Assembly (NCBI GenBank): GCA_019347795.1
Contig: JAHWKS010000387.1
Location: 1-6,080 of the forward strand
Origin: Planctomycetota bacterium
GTDB taxonomy: Bacteria; Planctomycetota; Planctomycetia; Pirellulales; Pirellulaceae
Direction of reading: 5' to 3'
DNA: 6,080 nucleotides
Shown here one piece after another: positions 5,570-6,080 of the stretch. The notes beneath the pieces were generated by a model. It worked only from the letters and a program-made list of their open reading frames with translations. It was not told where the DNA came from and did not search any database. Both the position numbers and the translations under genes were made by a program. Position 1 is the first letter of the stretch. Each line of letters opens with the position of its first letter.

Positions 5570-5986
5570 CTAGATCATCACGTAGTGTTGGTCCGTCAAT
5601 CGTTCAATGCCGTCGGGCAGTGCTTCGATGTGTTGCCAACCCCAAACCTTGGCTTCAGGAAACAGGTTGCGTGTTCGACGTAATTGTAAACCGTTTGGGT
5701 CTGCCGTAGGATTGTAAATCAAGTGGTCTGTCGGATGATCACCCAACACGCGACGAATCCAAGGGACCTTTGGTTTTGGGTATGCAATCAATCCCGCTTG
5801 GCCGACTTTGAACACACTCGCAGCGCGGACACTGAAATCGTGATCGTTGAATTGTGGCCAATATTCTTTTCGTTGCTGCACGATCCGATAATTGTGCGAG
5901 ACCCACGCCAGCATCAGCGCGATCCCAATTAGCAGCATAAACATCGAACGCAACGTGAATCGGCAACGTGGAGGACTCATTTTCAT
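5570..5986 (-). CDS. Small membrane-anchored planctomycete protein of unknown function
   Basis: A 138-residue protein with a basic N-terminus, RCRFTLRSMFMLLIGIALML, forming one transmembrane helix at about residues 12-29 and followed by a soluble domain. This start (F-S/T-L-R-x-L/M, then a hydrophobic helix ending in a tryptophan, A-W-V-S-H-N) is shared by a very large set of planctomycete proteins, many of which continue into leucine-rich repeats. Here W-I-R-R-V-L-G-D-H (76-84) fits the linker of such proteins, and LPDGIERLTDQH (123-134) resembles a single leucine-rich-repeat unit before the stop, so this is a short or truncated member. The ATG at 5986 and one two codons later (5980) are both possible; neither has a clear Shine-Dalgarno sequence. 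The gene is visibly lower in G+C than the genes at 1-4688. Its role is unknown. Confidence 0.7.
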   Translation of the reverse strand: MKMSPPRCRFTLRSMFMLLIGIALMLAWVSHNYRIVQQRKEYWPQFNDHDFSVRAASVFKVGQAGLIAYPKPKVPWIRRVLGDHPTDHLIYNPTADPNGLQLRRTRNLFPEAKVWGWQHIEALPDGIERLTDQHYVMI

Positions 5987-6051
5987 TGGTCGTCATCGCC
6001 CAGCATTCAGTCCAACGAACTTGTGTATACGTAGTTTCTGCCTATCACCTT

Positions 6052-6073
6052 TAGGCCGCAAATGTGCGGCCTA
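6052..6073. repeat. Perfect 9-bp hairpin at the right edge
   Basis: TAGGCCGCA (6052-6060) and TGCGGCCTA (6065-6073) are exact reverse complements around AATG. The hairpin lies about 65 bases upstream of the small membrane protein on the minus strand. It may end a gene beyond the right edge, or form part of the 5' region of the 5986 gene. There is no T-run on either side. The rest of 5987-6051 shows no convincing promoter; the nearest candidate is TATACA on the minus strand (around 6024-6029), with no good -35 box. Confidence 0.55.
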
Positions 6074-6080
6074 TCCTGCC

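Overview
The window looks like a piece of a high-GC planctomycete chromosome, probably a Pirellula-like lineage. This is inferred from gene content rather than from any marker gene. The pointers are an SLA1-homology (SHD1) domain fused to a PQQ-type beta-propeller, a Gfo/Idh/MocA oxidoreductase of the kind planctomycetes carry in many copies, and a small protein with the typical planctomycete N-terminus (basic residues, then F-T-L-R-S-M-F and a single membrane helix).

Layout. Bases 1-447 hold the 3' end of a glycine C-acetyltransferase gene (kbl), which enters from the left edge. A 124-base gap with a short direct repeat leads to an SHD1/PQQ-propeller protein (572-2110, +). Six bases later comes a YfcE/MJ0936-type metallophosphoesterase (2117-2599, +), probably in the same transcript. 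A Gfo/Idh/MocA oxidoreductase (2610-3806, -) converges on it with only 10 bases between the stop codons. A 345-base divergent control region (3807-4151) separates the oxidoreductase from an unrecognised 178-residue helical protein (4152-4688, +), which has a near-ideal Shine-Dalgarno sequence. Bases 4689-5569 hold no gene I can support but contain several inverted repeats, including a long palindrome at 4809-4865 and two overlapping, mutually exclusive hairpins at 4965-4995. A small membrane-anchored protein (5570-5986, -) follows in visibly less GC-rich sequence, and the window ends in a perfect 9-bp hairpin (6052-6073).

How the genes work together. There is no clear pathway. The kbl product belongs to threonine/glycine metabolism, the SHD1/PQQ protein is probably exported or membrane-anchored, the phosphoesterase is cytosolic, and the oxidoreductase probably acts on a sugar or cyclitol. 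I see no defence system, CRISPR array, transposase, phage gene or biosynthetic cluster. The points most worth a second look are the unrecognised 178-residue protein and the structured, gene-free stretch after it.
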